Shown here piece by piece: positions 45,747 to 55,341 of a DNA stretch of 64,000 nt. The notes below the pieces were generated by a model, which worked only from the letters and a program-made list of their open reading frames with translations, did no database searches and was not told the origin of the DNA. This DNA is from Nosocomiicoccus massiliensis (lineage in GTDB: Bacteria; Bacillota; Bacilli; Staphylococcales; Salinicoccaceae): contig NZ_CP136964.1 in assembly GCF_002871345.2 (NCBI RefSeq), positions 1,612,001-1,676,000 of the forward strand, written 5' to 3'. Every line of letters begins with the position of its first letter. Position 1 is the stretch's first letter. The position numbers were made by a program, and so were the translations under genes.

Positions 45747-46131
45747 TTTGATTCAGATCTTTCTTAATTTTAGTTGTTGAGACACCCTCGGTTCTCGGTA
45801 AGTATACAACTTCACATAAATCATTTAAAAAGTCGAATTCACCTTCCCAGTCATGACCCATTACGAATGTGTCAATGTTGTGATTTTTTACGTCATCACG
45901 TTTTTGATCCCAACTATTTTCTGGAATTACCTCATCGACATATTTAATCGCTTCTAAAATAAGTTTACGATCTTCATATGAGTGATATGCTTCTTTATGT
46001 TTTAAGCTATTGAAGCTATCTGTAGATAAGCCGACAACTAGATAATCTCCCATCTCTTTCGCACGTTTTAAAATATTGATATGTCCAACATGTAATAAGT
46101 CAAAAGTTCCATATGTTATAATCTTTTTCAT
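45739..46131 (-). CDS. tarD: Glycerol-3-phosphate cytidylyltransferase TarD
   Basis: A 130-residue nucleotidyltransferase making CDP-glycerol. The CTP site is GTFDLLHVGHINILKRAKEMG (HxGH), and RTEGVSTTKIK is the conserved C-terminal signature. Length matches TagD/TarD. Its 3' end overlaps the tarB start, so the two are co-translated. It is divergent from tarF across 155 bases. Confidence 0.95.
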   Translation of the reverse strand: MKKIITYGTFDLLHVGHINILKRAKEMGDYLVVGLSTDSFNSLKHKEAYHSYEDRKLILEAIKYVDEVIPENSWDQKRDDVKNHNIDTFVMGHDWEGEFDFLNDLCEVVYLPRTEGVSTTKIKKDLNQND

Positions 46132-46286
46132 TGGATTTCACCTTAATATTTATTTCTATCTTTTCAGTCTATACCAAAACTGTACAAAATACGATTGTTA
46201 TAGTATATTACTTTACGCATTTTGACAAAACTTCGGTATAATATAGTCTATATATTATAATTAATGAAGAAAGAAAGTAGATTTAA

Positions 46287-47453
46287 ATGAAATTTTTAAA
46301 GTCGTTTTGGTTAAATATATACAAGTTTATCTTTTTTACTGCAGGTCTAATTCTACCTAAAAATAAAAAGAGAATTATGTTCGAAAGTTTTTTAGGAAGG
46401 CAATTCAGTGATAATCCTCGTGCATTATATGAATATATGAAAATGCATTATAGCGAATACGAACTTATTTGGAGTGCAGATAAGCGTCACGTAAAAACAT
46501 TCGAAGAAAGTGGTGTGCCGTATTTTAAGAGGTTTTCGTTAAAGTGGTTAATCGCAATGAATACATCACATATATGGGTTTCAAATAGTAGATTACCTTT
46601 ATGGATTCCTAAGCCAAGATCTACAAAGTATTTACAAACATGGCATGGTACGCCGTTAAAGCGTCTAGCATTAGATATGGATGAAGTACTTATGGCTGAT
46701 ACAGACACAGAAAGATATAAGAAAAACTTTACTAAAGAATCTAGTAAATGGGATTATTTAATATCTCCGAATCCATATTCAACAGAAATATTTAAACGCG
46801 CATTTAACTTTAATAAAGATATGTTAGAGACGGGATATCCTAGAAATGATTACTTAGTCAACTTTAATAATCCAGATTATATTCATAAACTCAAAGTCGA
46901 ACTTGGAATTAAACGCGGCAAAAAAGTAATTCTTTATGCACCAACGTGGAGAGATAATGAATATCATGAGCGTGGACGTTATAAATTTGACATCCAACTA
47001 GATTTAGAACGAATGCAAAAAGAATTAGGCAATGATTATATAATTTTACTACGCATGCATTACTTAATTGCTGAGAATATAGATGTAGAAAAATACAATG
47101 GGTTCGTGTTAGATTTTTCAAGTTATGAAGATATTCGTGATCTATACTTAGTATCGGATATGTTAATTACCGACTATTCTTCTGTGTTTTTTGATTATGC
47201 AATTTTAAACCGTCCGATGATGTTCTTTACGTATGACATTGACAGTTACCGTGATGTAGTTAGAGGATTTTATTTTGATTTTGAACAAAAAGCACCAGGT
47301 CCTTTATTGTACAATACTGATGAAGTTATAAACGCTATACAGAATATTGAGTCACAAGATTATTCTGTCGTTCGACAAGAGTTTAGAGAAAAGTTTTGCG
47401 CATTAGAAGACGGAAAAGCGTCTGAACGTGTAATGAAAAGTATTTTACGGTAA
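46287..47453 (+). CDS. tarF: Teichoic acid glycerol-phosphate transferase TarF
   Basis: A 388-residue CDP-glycerol glycerophosphotransferase. It shows an N-terminal membrane-associating helix, KYLQTWHGTPLKRLALDMDE, ILYAPTWRDNEYHERGRYKF, ILLRMHYLIAENID and MLITDYSSVFFDYAILNRPMMFF. Length and motifs fit S. aureus TarF, which adds the second glycerol-phosphate before ribitol polymerisation. It begins a plus-strand operon with tarG and tarH; tarG starts 18 bases after its stop. The ribosome binding site is weak. Confidence 0.87.
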   Translation: MKFLKSFWLNIYKFIFFTAGLILPKNKKRIMFESFLGRQFSDNPRALYEYMKMHYSEYELIWSADKRHVKTFEESGVPYFKRFSLKWLIAMNTSHIWVSNSRLPLWIPKPRSTKYLQTWHGTPLKRLALDMDEVLMADTDTERYKKNFTKESSKWDYLISPNPYSTEIFKRAFNFNKDMLETGYPRNDYLVNFNNPDYIHKLKVELGIKRGKKVILYAPTWRDNEYHERGRYKFDIQLDLERMQKELGNDYIILLRMHYLIAENIDVEKYNGFVLDFSSYEDIRDLYLVSDMLITDYSSVFFDYAILNRPMMFFTYDIDSYRDVVRGFYFDFEQKAPGPLLYNTDEVINAIQNIESQDYSVVRQEFREKFCALEDGKASERVMKSILR

Positions 47454-47471
47454 TTATTGAAAGGGAATAAA

Positions 47472-48293
47472 ATGAAATCTTTAATTAAACTAATACAAGA
47501 ACAAATAGAATATTTCTACTTAGCACGACGATTGTCATTATATGAATTAAAAAGTAGTAATAAAAACAATTATCTTGGAATGTTCTGGGAGTTATTAAAT
47601 CCACTCACACAAATATTAATCTATTGGTTCGTATTTGGAACACTAAGAGACCGTGCACCTGTAATTGTAAATGGCAATGAGACACCATTTATACTATGGC
47701 TAATTGTAGGGTTTTTAGTGTGGATTTTTTTCTACCAAGCTTCTATAGAAGCATCTAAATCTATATATACTAGACTTAGAATGTTATCAAAAATGAACTT
47801 CCCAATGAGTGTTATACCGAATATTCCTATTTTGTCTAAAATATATATACATTTTGGAATGCTAGTTATTGCACTTATCGTCCATCAAATTTATGGATAT
47901 TATGTTTCAATTTATTTAATACAAATCGTATACTTCATCTTTTGTTTATACGTCTTTACTTTTGCATTTGGCTTAATTATGTCGACGTTATCTACAATTA
48001 TCAGGGATGTGCATCTGTTTTTAAACTCTACACTCAGAATGGGTTTATATGTTTCAGGAGTATTGTGGCCATTAACGATGTTAAGTGATTTCCCGAAAGT
48101 GATGTATATATTAAAATTTAACCCACTTATCTACGTCATTGATGGATATCGCTACGCATTTTTAGGTTCAGGGTGGTACATTATTGAACATTGGAAGTAT
48201 GGATTATACTTCTGGGCAGTAATATTAATATTATTATTAATCGGTGCAACGCTTCACATGAGATTTAGAAGAAATTTTATTGATTACTTATAG
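47472..48293 (+). CDS. tarG: Teichoic acid ABC exporter permease TarG
   Basis: A 273-residue ABC-2 type permease with six membrane helices that flips lipid-linked wall teichoic acid outward. The N-terminal segment YELKSSNKNNYLGMFWELLNPLTQILIYWFVFGTL is diagnostic. The ATG at 47472 is chosen because AAAGGGA precedes it; the TTG at 47457 overlaps that site. It lies between tarF and tarH. Confidence 0.95.
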   Translation: MKSLIKLIQEQIEYFYLARRLSLYELKSSNKNNYLGMFWELLNPLTQILIYWFVFGTLRDRAPVIVNGNETPFILWLIVGFLVWIFFYQASIEASKSIYTRLRMLSKMNFPMSVIPNIPILSKIYIHFGMLVIALIVHQIYGYYVSIYLIQIVYFIFCLYVFTFAFGLIMSTLSTIIRDVHLFLNSTLRMGLYVSGVLWPLTMLSDFPKVMYILKFNPLIYVIDGYRYAFLGSGWYIIEHWKYGLYFWAVILILLLIGATLHMRFRRNFIDYL

Positions 48294-48305
48294 AGGTTGG
48301 ATAAT

Positions 48306-49637
48306 ATGGAGAAAGTTATAGAAGTAAAAGATGTTTCAAAAAAATATACGTTGTTCAATGACTCTAAAGAAAAGTTTTTAAATTTGTTTAATAAAGAAAA
48401 ATATGGAAAAGCTTTTTATGCGCTAGATTCTGTTAGTTTTTCAGCATATGAAGGTGATGTTGTTGGATTTATTGGAACAAATGGATCTGGTAAATCAACA
48501 TTATCTAATATTATCGCAGGAATTGTACCCGAAACAAAAGGAGAGGTACATACCCGTGGTGATGTTGCTTTAATTGCAGTTGCTGCAGGACTCAATAACA
48601 ATTTAACAGGCAGAGAGAACATTGAGTTAAAATGTTTAATGCTCGGATTTAGTAAACAGGAAATTAAAGAATTAGAGCCAGAAATAATCGAATTTTCAGA
48701 GCTAGGGGAATTTATTGATCAGCCAGTAAAGTCATACTCTAGTGGTATGAGGTCTAGACTTGGTTTTGCAATTTCAGTAAGTGTGGATCCTGATGTACTC
48801 ATTATCGATGAGGCACTGTCAGTTGGTGATAAGGCATTTGCTGAGAAAAGTTTACAGAAGATGAAAGAGTTTAAAGAGCAAGGAAAGACGATGATTTTCG
48901 TCTCGCACTCGCTCGGTCAAATGAAGCAATTTTGTAACAAAATACTTTGGTTAGAATTTGGTCGTGTTAAAGCATATGGTGAAACGAATGAAGTTCTCGG
49001 CATGTATGAAAGATATTTAAGAAAATGGCAAAAGATGACAAAGAAAGAACGCGATGAATACCGTAATAATATATTATCGTCTCCAGCCACAACAGATAAT
49101 AAACAAGAAATAGGTAATACGGTAATCTATTCTCAAACAGATGAGTACATTACAGAAAAAGATGATTATGAACTTCACATGGAAAGTAGATTAGGCCATA
49201 TTAGAGGTGGTAAATCATCTGTATATGAAGCACCAAATAGTAGAGAGAATGTAAAATCATCTAATGACTTTAAACATCATGTATATTATATTACCCGATC
49301 AGCAAATTATAGATTTGAGAAGTATTATTTATTATCGACTTCACGAAGTGCAGAAGATGGAGTCATTGGTTGGATGAAAGAAAAAGACATTCAATCACAT
49401 ACATTTTCTTTAATAGACCAAGATAATAAGCATGTCATATTGAACGGTGAAGGTAGTGCATTCTACATGCCATGGGGCGGTAAGAAAAACTCTGCATTTG
49501 GAGACTTAAAGAAACTCACTGATACAGAGATACGTGTCATTGAAACGTGGTTCATCGGTCGTAATATATGGTATAAAGCAATAATTGATAATGAACAAGT
49601 TTGGTTGAATGCGAAATATACAAAAGAAAGTGAATAA
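48306..49637 (+). CDS. tarH: Teichoic acid exporter ATPase TarH with C-terminal GW/SH3-like extension
   Basis: A 443-residue protein, much longer than the ~264-residue S. aureus TarH. Residues 1-240 form the ABC ATPase: Walker A GTNGSGKST near residue 57, signature YSSGMRSRLGFAIS, Walker B VLIIDEALS and H-loop FVSHS. Residues ~290-443 contain two modules resembling GW/SH3 domains (STSRSAEDGVIGWMKEKDI and WYKAIIDNEQVWLNAKY). B. subtilis TagH also has a long C-terminal extension. The ATG at 48306 is used; TTG 48297 is less likely. Confidence 0.9.
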   Translation: MEKVIEVKDVSKKYTLFNDSKEKFLNLFNKEKYGKAFYALDSVSFSAYEGDVVGFIGTNGSGKSTLSNIIAGIVPETKGEVHTRGDVALIAVAAGLNNNLTGRENIELKCLMLGFSKQEIKELEPEIIEFSELGEFIDQPVKSYSSGMRSRLGFAISVSVDPDVLIIDEALSVGDKAFAEKSLQKMKEFKEQGKTMIFVSHSLGQMKQFCNKILWLEFGRVKAYGETNEVLGMYERYLRKWQKMTKKERDEYRNNILSSPATTDNKQEIGNTVIYSQTDEYITEKDDYELHMESRLGHIRGGKSSVYEAPNSRENVKSSNDFKHHVYYITRSANYRFEKYYLLSTSRSAEDGVIGWMKEKDIQSHTFSLIDQDNKHVILNGEGSAFYMPWGGKKNSAFGDLKKLTDTEIRVIETWFIGRNIWYKAIIDNEQVWLNAKYTKESE

Positions 49638-49657
49638 ATTCATAGTAAAATAAAAGA

Positions 49658-49695
49658 GCCCTTCTGTATTTTTAAAAATATACAGAAGGGCATTT
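49658..49695. terminator. Bidirectional terminator after tarH
   Basis: A perfect 12-bp stem (GCCCTTCTGTAT / ATACAGAAGGGC) with an AT-rich loop lies between the converging tarH and glycosyltransferase genes. Confidence 0.9.
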
Positions 49696-49696
49696 A

Positions 49697-50839
49697 TTAT
49701 TTTATTTTATAATACACTTTTTTTGCGACGCTTTTTAATTTACGTTTTACTCTCTTTTTGTTTCGGTTTATAAATGAATTATCTTTTTTTGTTAATGCAT
49801 TTATTTTTCTTTCTAATTCATCTATTTTTAATTGTTGCAATTCAGCTTTATACGCTAATAGTACAGCATTACCATCTTTTTGACGATAAGCCCTTAATCG
49901 GTTATAAAAGCGATCGTTTACATATTCTTCGGCCCTTTCTGGGAAAGAGCTATTGAACAAGTCAGCAAACAGTTCTAGCCAGTCATTGTGGACTTTTGTC
50001 TTATGGATATGGATTAAATAATTAAGTGTGTTTCCAATACCAAAATTCATTATTCTATCTACAAAAGCAGCAGCAGCACGATCTTTAAACTCTTGGTCAC
50101 CAAGTTCACCATCATAAATTATATTTAAGATTTCTTTATAATTTTCAAACGTCCTGTTTTTAGACTGCTTACTTGAGGTTAACCGGTCATCTGTATGATG
50201 TACGATATAATAATAAGGCTGATCAGCTAATATACTATGAACTTTTGTGTTAAAAAGAAATCGTGCTGTCACGAGCATGTCTTCGCCAATCAAGACATCT
50301 TTGTCAAATTTTAAATTTAACCGATCCCACTCTGATCTTTTAAAAGCTTTAAGTACGGATAAGGCAGTTAGCATATTATTCTCGATAATATCTGCATTAC
50401 CTAATGATCCATGCTTGGCAAATGATCTCGGTACGTTACCTTTGATGTTATCTTCATTGCCTTTCACATACTTAGGGTAGATGATATCTGAATTGTTTGT
50501 TTTAGCAAAATCATATAGGTGAGTTACTAGCTCTTTTGCAACAAAGTCATCAGAATCTACAAAAAACAAATATTCTCCTTCAGCGTGTTCAGCTGCTGTG
50601 TTTCTTGGAATACTAGCATTACCAGAGTTCTCATCAAGTTTTAACAGCTTATAGTTTTTGAATTCTTCTTCTTCAAAAATGCTTTTAACTTTTTCGAATG
50701 TTCCATCTGTAGAACAGTCATCAACAACTATAATTTCATAATTTTCTTCAGGCTCAGTCTGGTTGATTAATGATAGAATGCATTTGTCAATTTTATTTAC
50801 TCGATTGTATACAGGAATACAGAAACTAACTTTTTTCAT
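49697..50839 (-). CDS. Family 2 glycosyltransferase, TarS/TarP-like
   Basis: A 380-residue GT-A enzyme. The N-terminal nucleotide-sugar fold shows VSFCIPVYNRVNKIDKCILSLINQ, IIVVDDCSTDGTFE and YLFFVDSDDFV with the DxD metal site. A helical C-terminal part ends in a strongly basic coiled-coil-like tail. Its place beside tarL suggests it decorates ribitol-phosphate with a sugar, as TarS and TarP do with GlcNAc; it is shorter than TarS (about 573 residues). Start ATG follows AAGGAG. The specific sugar and linkage are not predictable. Confidence 0.75.
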   Translation of the reverse strand: MKKVSFCIPVYNRVNKIDKCILSLINQTEPEENYEIIVVDDCSTDGTFEKVKSIFEEEEFKNYKLLKLDENSGNASIPRNTAAEHAEGEYLFFVDSDDFVAKELVTHLYDFAKTNNSDIIYPKYVKGNEDNIKGNVPRSFAKHGSLGNADIIENNMLTALSVLKAFKRSEWDRLNLKFDKDVLIGEDMLVTARFLFNTKVHSILADQPYYYIVHHTDDRLTSSKQSKNRTFENYKEILNIIYDGELGDQEFKDRAAAAFVDRIMNFGIGNTLNYLIHIHKTKVHNDWLELFADLFNSSFPERAEEYVNDRFYNRLRAYRQKDGNAVLLAYKAELQQLKIDELERKINALTKKDNSFINRNKKRVKRKLKSVAKKVYYKIK

Positions 50840-50875
50840 AAGATCTCCTTGATAGCTTTAGGGTATGAGGTGTCA

Positions 50876-52579
50876 TTACTTTTCTTTATTAAACACGTCA
50901 TTAACAAGACGCTCACTTGATCGACCATCTGTATATTTGAAGTGTTTATTTATAAAGTTAGTAATTTTTTCTTCCTCGAAATCTTTGTTATATAGAGATG
51001 TAATCAGCTCATCGAAATCTTGTACAATTTTTCCTGGTACGAAGTCTGTATAAGTTTCGTAAAAGTCTCTTTTAGAAACGTAATCTTCTAAGTCATATGC
51101 ATAAAACAGCATTGGCTTCTTGAATAAAGAGAACTCATATACTAATGACGAATAATCACTGATTAAAATGTCTGTAATAAATAAAATGTTATTTACTTCC
51201 CTGTAGCTTGATATATCGATGAAATACTTATTGTATTTCTTAGGGAATTTTAGTTTGTTTCTTACAAATGGATGCATTTTAAACAGTACGACTGAGTTTG
51301 ATTCTTCACAGTATTTCGCTAATTTTGCGAAATCTATTTTAAAGAACGGATAATAAGCAGAATTATGACCATTACCTCTAAAAGTAGGTGCAAAAAGAAT
51401 CACTTGTTTATCTTTAATTTGTGGGTAAATAGAATATAATTCCTTCGTTACTTTTTTCTCATATTTATCATTAAAGAATATGTCCGTTCTTGGAACTCCA
51501 GTTGGAATGACATTAGATTCTTTAATACCAAATGCTTCAGCATAATATGGAATATCATTCTCTGCGGAAACATATACTTTTGTATAGTTTCTATGAGAAC
51601 GCGTATTAAAGAAATTACCACCTGATTTACCAACTCTACTATAGCCAAATGTTTTAAATGTACCGACCGCATGCCATACTTGGATGATTTCCTGATCTTT
51701 TCTAAAATTGACTCTATATATCATTGGATGAAAGTCATCCACAAAGATGTATTTAGATTTACCCAGTAGGTAGGGGAATTTAAACTTGTCAAAAAAGTTT
51801 CTTCGATCCGTTATATGGCGTTTAAATTGTTGGTGAATATTATACTCCTTATCTTTATCTTGTCGAATCATCTCTCTAAAAATATATTCGAAATTTCCAG
51901 ACATTTCTGCTCTTGAGTCTGATGTAAATAATACATCTTTTGTATTATTTTTGTTTCTATATTTTGACCAGTTAAAGATGAGATGGAATATAAAATCCCT
52001 GATTGAGAATGATGTTTTATTATAATTTCTACGAATACTTTTCATTGTTGCTTCATAGAAATCCAATTTTTCTTTTGGTTGTTTAAAAGATATTGAAAGT
52101 AAGAACTCGTTGACTTCTGTAGATAACATTGGAGTTACAGTATAAACTGTACTTTTTGAAGTTCCACTTCGTTTAAACTCTTTTCCATAATATGATAAGA
52201 CAAAATTATGAATAGTATTCTCATCGCCTAATTCTATAATCTCATTTAATGTTTCTTGTTCGTCATTTGTCAGTTCAAGTTTTGAAGCATCTAGAAGTGT
52301 CTCTGAAGTTTGAGCAATGTACGTATATTCATCTTCAACGACTATTAAATAATCATCTTCTGGTAAGTAATTACCATTATTTATGTTAGATAAAGAAAAT
52401 CGTGCAGAGAACTTATCCCCCTCGATGTTGACCTCATTGGCAGTCATTACTTTCGATTCATCTAGATTTCTTAAATAGAATTCTGGAGATGAAAAATCTC
52501 CATCTAAGAAGCGTCCTTCTATAAAGAATTGCACGCGTTCCCATCTAATATTTTCAATTACAACCTTGCGTTCTTTCAT
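50876..52579 (-). CDS. tarL: Teichoic acid ribitol-phosphate polymerase TarL
   Basis: A 567-residue polymerase, close to the 562 residues of S. aureus TarL. An N-terminal beta-sandwich region (about residues 1-150) precedes the GT-B catalytic part with IIQVWHAVGTFKTFGYSR, VILFAPTFRGNG, VLFKMHPFVRN and ILISDYSSLVYEFSLFKKPMLFYAYD. It extends the main chain from CDP-ribitol made by TarI and TarJ, whose genes are just upstream on the same strand. Start ATG follows ACGAGG. Confidence 0.9.
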   Translation of the reverse strand: MKERKVVIENIRWERVQFFIEGRFLDGDFSSPEFYLRNLDESKVMTANEVNIEGDKFSARFSLSNINNGNYLPEDDYLIVVEDEYTYIAQTSETLLDASKLELTNDEQETLNEIIELGDENTIHNFVLSYYGKEFKRSGTSKSTVYTVTPMLSTEVNEFLLSISFKQPKEKLDFYEATMKSIRRNYNKTSFSIRDFIFHLIFNWSKYRNKNNTKDVLFTSDSRAEMSGNFEYIFREMIRQDKDKEYNIHQQFKRHITDRRNFFDKFKFPYLLGKSKYIFVDDFHPMIYRVNFRKDQEIIQVWHAVGTFKTFGYSRVGKSGGNFFNTRSHRNYTKVYVSAENDIPYYAEAFGIKESNVIPTGVPRTDIFFNDKYEKKVTKELYSIYPQIKDKQVILFAPTFRGNGHNSAYYPFFKIDFAKLAKYCEESNSVVLFKMHPFVRNKLKFPKKYNKYFIDISSYREVNNILFITDILISDYSSLVYEFSLFKKPMLFYAYDLEDYVSKRDFYETYTDFVPGKIVQDFDELITSLYNKDFEEEKITNFINKHFKYTDGRSSERLVNDVFNKEK

Positions 52580-52596
52580 GTTTATACCTCGTTAAT

Positions 52597-53622
52597 TTAG
52601 ATTTCCCATTTCATGACTGTTTTACCCCATGATGTTGATAGATCTGCTTCAAAAGCAGCTGTAACGTCATCAATTGTGCGAACTGTAAATTCTTTTCCTT
52701 TTAATAATGATAGTTTATCTACAATATCTGGATGCTGTCGATAAATATCAGCAACTGCTTGAAAGTCTTTTGCACCACTACGACTACTACCGATGAGTGT
52801 AAGTCCACGTTCTAATACCATTCTTGTATTTATTTCGACAGGATGCTCACTAACACCTAACAATGCTATTGAGCCTTCAGGATTTATATGATCAATGATT
52901 TGATCAATTGCGCTTTGACTACCACGTCCTCCGACGCATTCAAATGCATGATCAAAAGTTAAATCCTCAGGGATTTCATCTATATAAAAAGTCTTGTCGA
53001 CAAATGAAAAGTAGCTTAACTTATACTCCGTTTTCCCGAACACGTAAATTTTAGCATCGGGATATTTTTTTCTGAGTAAAATGGCAGTTATATAACCAAG
53101 GTTGCCATCTCCCCAAATTCCGAAACTTGATGTATTTGAAATAGATTTTCTTTTAAAGCGATCGATTGCGTGTATGCTTACTGAAACTAATTCAGAATAA
53201 GAAACAGTACTGAAGTCCATTTCGTCAGGTAAAACAATAGCACGATCGTGATCTAAAAAGACATAGTCTTGCATAAAACCGTCATAACCACTAGATCTGA
53301 ACTTGCTAGATTTTAAGTAGTTTTCTGCAATTACTTCATCCACTTCTGTTGGAGTGTTAGGGACCATTAATACTTTTGTGCCGACTTTAAATTGCCCCTT
53401 ACTATCATAAACAACTTCTCCAACACCTTCATGAATTAAAGCCATTGGTAGCTTTTCTCTCATTGCTTGTTCGCCACGTGTACCTGTGTAATAACGTTGG
53501 TCTGCAGCACATATAGATAAATATGTTGGTCTTACAACCACTTTATTTGAGTTAATATCTTTATTTGTATAAGTTACTTCAAACTGTCTAGGAGATACTA
53601 ACTGATAAATTTGATTAATCAT
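52597..53622 (-). CDS. tarJ: Ribulose-5-phosphate reductase TarJ
   Basis: A 341-residue zinc-containing alcohol dehydrogenase-like enzyme that reduces ribulose-5-phosphate to ribitol-5-phosphate with NADPH. The zinc/catalytic region is [13 protein letters not shown], with [13 protein letters not shown], and the nucleotide site is [17 protein letters not shown]. It overlaps tarI by 8 bases and works with it to make CDP-ribitol. Length matches S. aureus TarJ. Confidence 0.94.
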   Translation of the reverse strand: MINQIYQLVSPRQFEVTYTNKDINSNKVVVRPTYLSICAADQRYYTGTRGEQAMREKLPMALIHEGVGEVVYDSKGQFKVGTKVLMVPNTPTEVDEVIAENYLKSSKFRSSGYDGFMQDYVFLDHDRAIVLPDEMDFSTVSYSELVSVSIHAIDRFKRKSISNTSSFGIWGDGNLGYITAILLRKKYPDAKIYVFGKTEYKLSYFSFVDKTFYIDEIPEDLTFDHAFECVGGRGSQSAIDQIIDHINPEGSIALLGVSEHPVEINTRMVLERGLTLIGSSRSGAKDFQAVADIYRQHPDIVDKLSLLKGKEFTVRTIDDVTAAFEADLSTSWGKTVMKWEI

Positions 53623-54331
53623 CTGCTATACCACCCTTAATAATTGAATTCGCAACTTTTAAGTCGTATGGTGTTGTGACTTTAATGTTAAATAATTCAC
53701 CGTCTACTAAGCGAACTTCTCCACCTTGTTCGACAATAATTTTACAAGCATCAGTTAAAATGTTTTTCTGTTCTTCTGAAAGTGAACTGTATTTTTCTTT
53801 TAATAACTTTATGTTAAAAGATTGTGGAGTTTGACCTTGATACATATGATCTCTGACAGGGATGCTTGAAATTGTTTTACCATCTGTTGAAGTCACTATG
53901 GTATCAATCGCACTTATAACCGTGTCTACAGCACCATATTCTTTTGCTAATTGAATATTTTCTTTAATAATGCGATGTGTTAAAAATGGTCTTACCGCAT
54001 CATGAGTTACGATAATATCGTCATCATTTGTACCGTGATGTTCATCGATGTAGTCTAAGATGTTCATAATCGTTTCATTACGATCTTCTCCACCTTTTAT
54101 TACGATTACTTTATCTGAGTTGATATTATGTTTAGAGAGAATATCATTTGTATGTCCGATCCATTTTTCAGGAGTTGCAATAATAATTTTATTAAAATCA
54201 TTTTCTAAAATAAACTTCTCCACTGTATGGATAATAATTGGTTTATCATTTAAATCTAAAAATTGTTTTGGGAGAGGAACATTCCCCATTCTTGATCCAA
54301 TTCCTCCAGCTAATATACCAGCGTAAATCAT
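53615..54331 (-). CDS. tarI: Ribitol-5-phosphate cytidylyltransferase TarI
   Basis: A 238-residue IspD-family nucleotidyltransferase. Motifs are [20 protein letters not shown] (CTP site), [12 protein letters not shown] and [16 protein letters not shown]. It makes CDP-ribitol for TarL. The ATG at 54331 gives [10 protein letters not shown] and the exact family length; three upstream residues in the longer frame are unlikely. It heads the minus-strand operon tarI-tarJ-tarL, followed by the glycosyltransferase. Confidence 0.95.
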   Translation of the reverse strand: MIYAGILAGGIGSRMGNVPLPKQFLDLNDKPIIIHTVEKFILENDFNKIIIATPEKWIGHTNDILSKHNINSDKVIVIKGGEDRNETIMNILDYIDEHHGTNDDDIIVTHDAVRPFLTHRIIKENIQLAKEYGAVDTVISAIDTIVTSTDGKTISSIPVRDHMYQGQTPQSFNIKLLKEKYSSLSEEQKNILTDACKIIVEQGGEVRLVDGELFNIKVTTPYDLKVANSIIKGGIADD

Positions 54332-54500
54332 AAATAACACCTTCCACTTATTTATTTCGATGATTTACTAAAATTTTACACTATATTATTTGTGAATTCA
54401 AAAATGACCAAACAATTACTAAAAACATGAGTCGATATTCTTTTTAATTTCATCGTGGCTTTGCTACAATTATAATATAAACAACATTGGAGGCATTTAT

Positions 54501-55256
54501 ATGAAGCGTTTTGGCCTCTTTTCACTGTTCATGATTTTTGCTTTTATTCTCGTTGGATGTTCGGCTACGAATGAGCCGATTAAGTTAAAGCATGGTGTTG
54601 TATATAAAGAACATTCCAATAATCAAGATTTTGATAATATGAAATTTGTTGCGAATGATTATAACGTTGAAATTCACTACCCACATTTTGGTGTGGAACG
54701 TATCGATAAAAAGATCGAAGGTGCACGTAATAAGGAGTTCGAAGATTTCATAGATATTGTTAAAGATGATGAGCATATGGATTCATCGTTAAAGATTGTT
54801 TTTAACGCACATGATGTTAGAGGCGATATTTACATGTTTAACATTACGAGAGTTGTTAAGCTTTCTAAAGATACGGAATACTCGATTCACGGTGTACTTG
54901 TAGTGAATACCGCGAGTGGTGAAGCGGTTATAAGCGACAACTTGTTTAACATCGGTCAATCATCACGAGAGGCGTTATTTAAACGATTAGATCAGGCGAT
55001 TCGTGATAATCCGGCGTATGCACCGTATTATGACGCGAAAAAATTAGAAGATCGAACGATGGATATTTCAAAGACGTTTTCGAATGTTGACTTTAAAGGA
55101 GACGTCGTACAGTTCCACTATGATCAAAACGAAATCGGAAGTGGTGCGATGGGAACACCTAATGTAGAAATACCGTTTAGAGATGTCATCGAATTTTTAG
55201 AGCCGACAATTAAAGCAGTCGTTGAAGGTGAATTGATACCGACGAATGAAGACTAA
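54501..55256 (+). CDS. DUF3298 (RsiV-like) lipoprotein
   Basis: A 251-residue lipoprotein. The signal peptide ends in the lipobox LVGC with Cys20. The remaining domain has the DUF3298 pattern seen in RsiV and YiaD-like proteins: RIDKKIEGARNKEF near residue 75, YSIHGVLVVNTASGEAVISDNLF, and the terminal PNVEIPFRDVIEFLEP. RsiV is an anti-sigma factor that binds lysozyme, but this protein lacks a cytoplasmic anti-sigma region. Its function is unknown. A GGAGG site precedes it. Confidence 0.8.
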   Translation: MKRFGLFSLFMIFAFILVGCSATNEPIKLKHGVVYKEHSNNQDFDNMKFVANDYNVEIHYPHFGVERIDKKIEGARNKEFEDFIDIVKDDEHMDSSLKIVFNAHDVRGDIYMFNITRVVKLSKDTEYSIHGVLVVNTASGEAVISDNLFNIGQSSREALFKRLDQAIRDNPAYAPYYDAKKLEDRTMDISKTFSNVDFKGDVVQFHYDQNEIGSGAMGTPNVEIPFRDVIEFLEPTIKAVVEGELIPTNED

Positions 55257-55261
55257 CATTT

Positions 55262-55299
55262 GCCAAAGGGATATTGTAACGTTGCCCCTTGGCTTTTTA
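55262..55299 (+). terminator. Terminator after the DUF3298 lipoprotein
   Basis: GCCAAAGGG and CCCCTTGGC pair with one mismatch around an AT-rich loop that can form an inner stem; a T run follows. Confidence 0.7.
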
Positions 55300-55341
55300 T
55301 CAATTAGAAATACATATTGAAATAAATAAAGAGGTGCAAAT

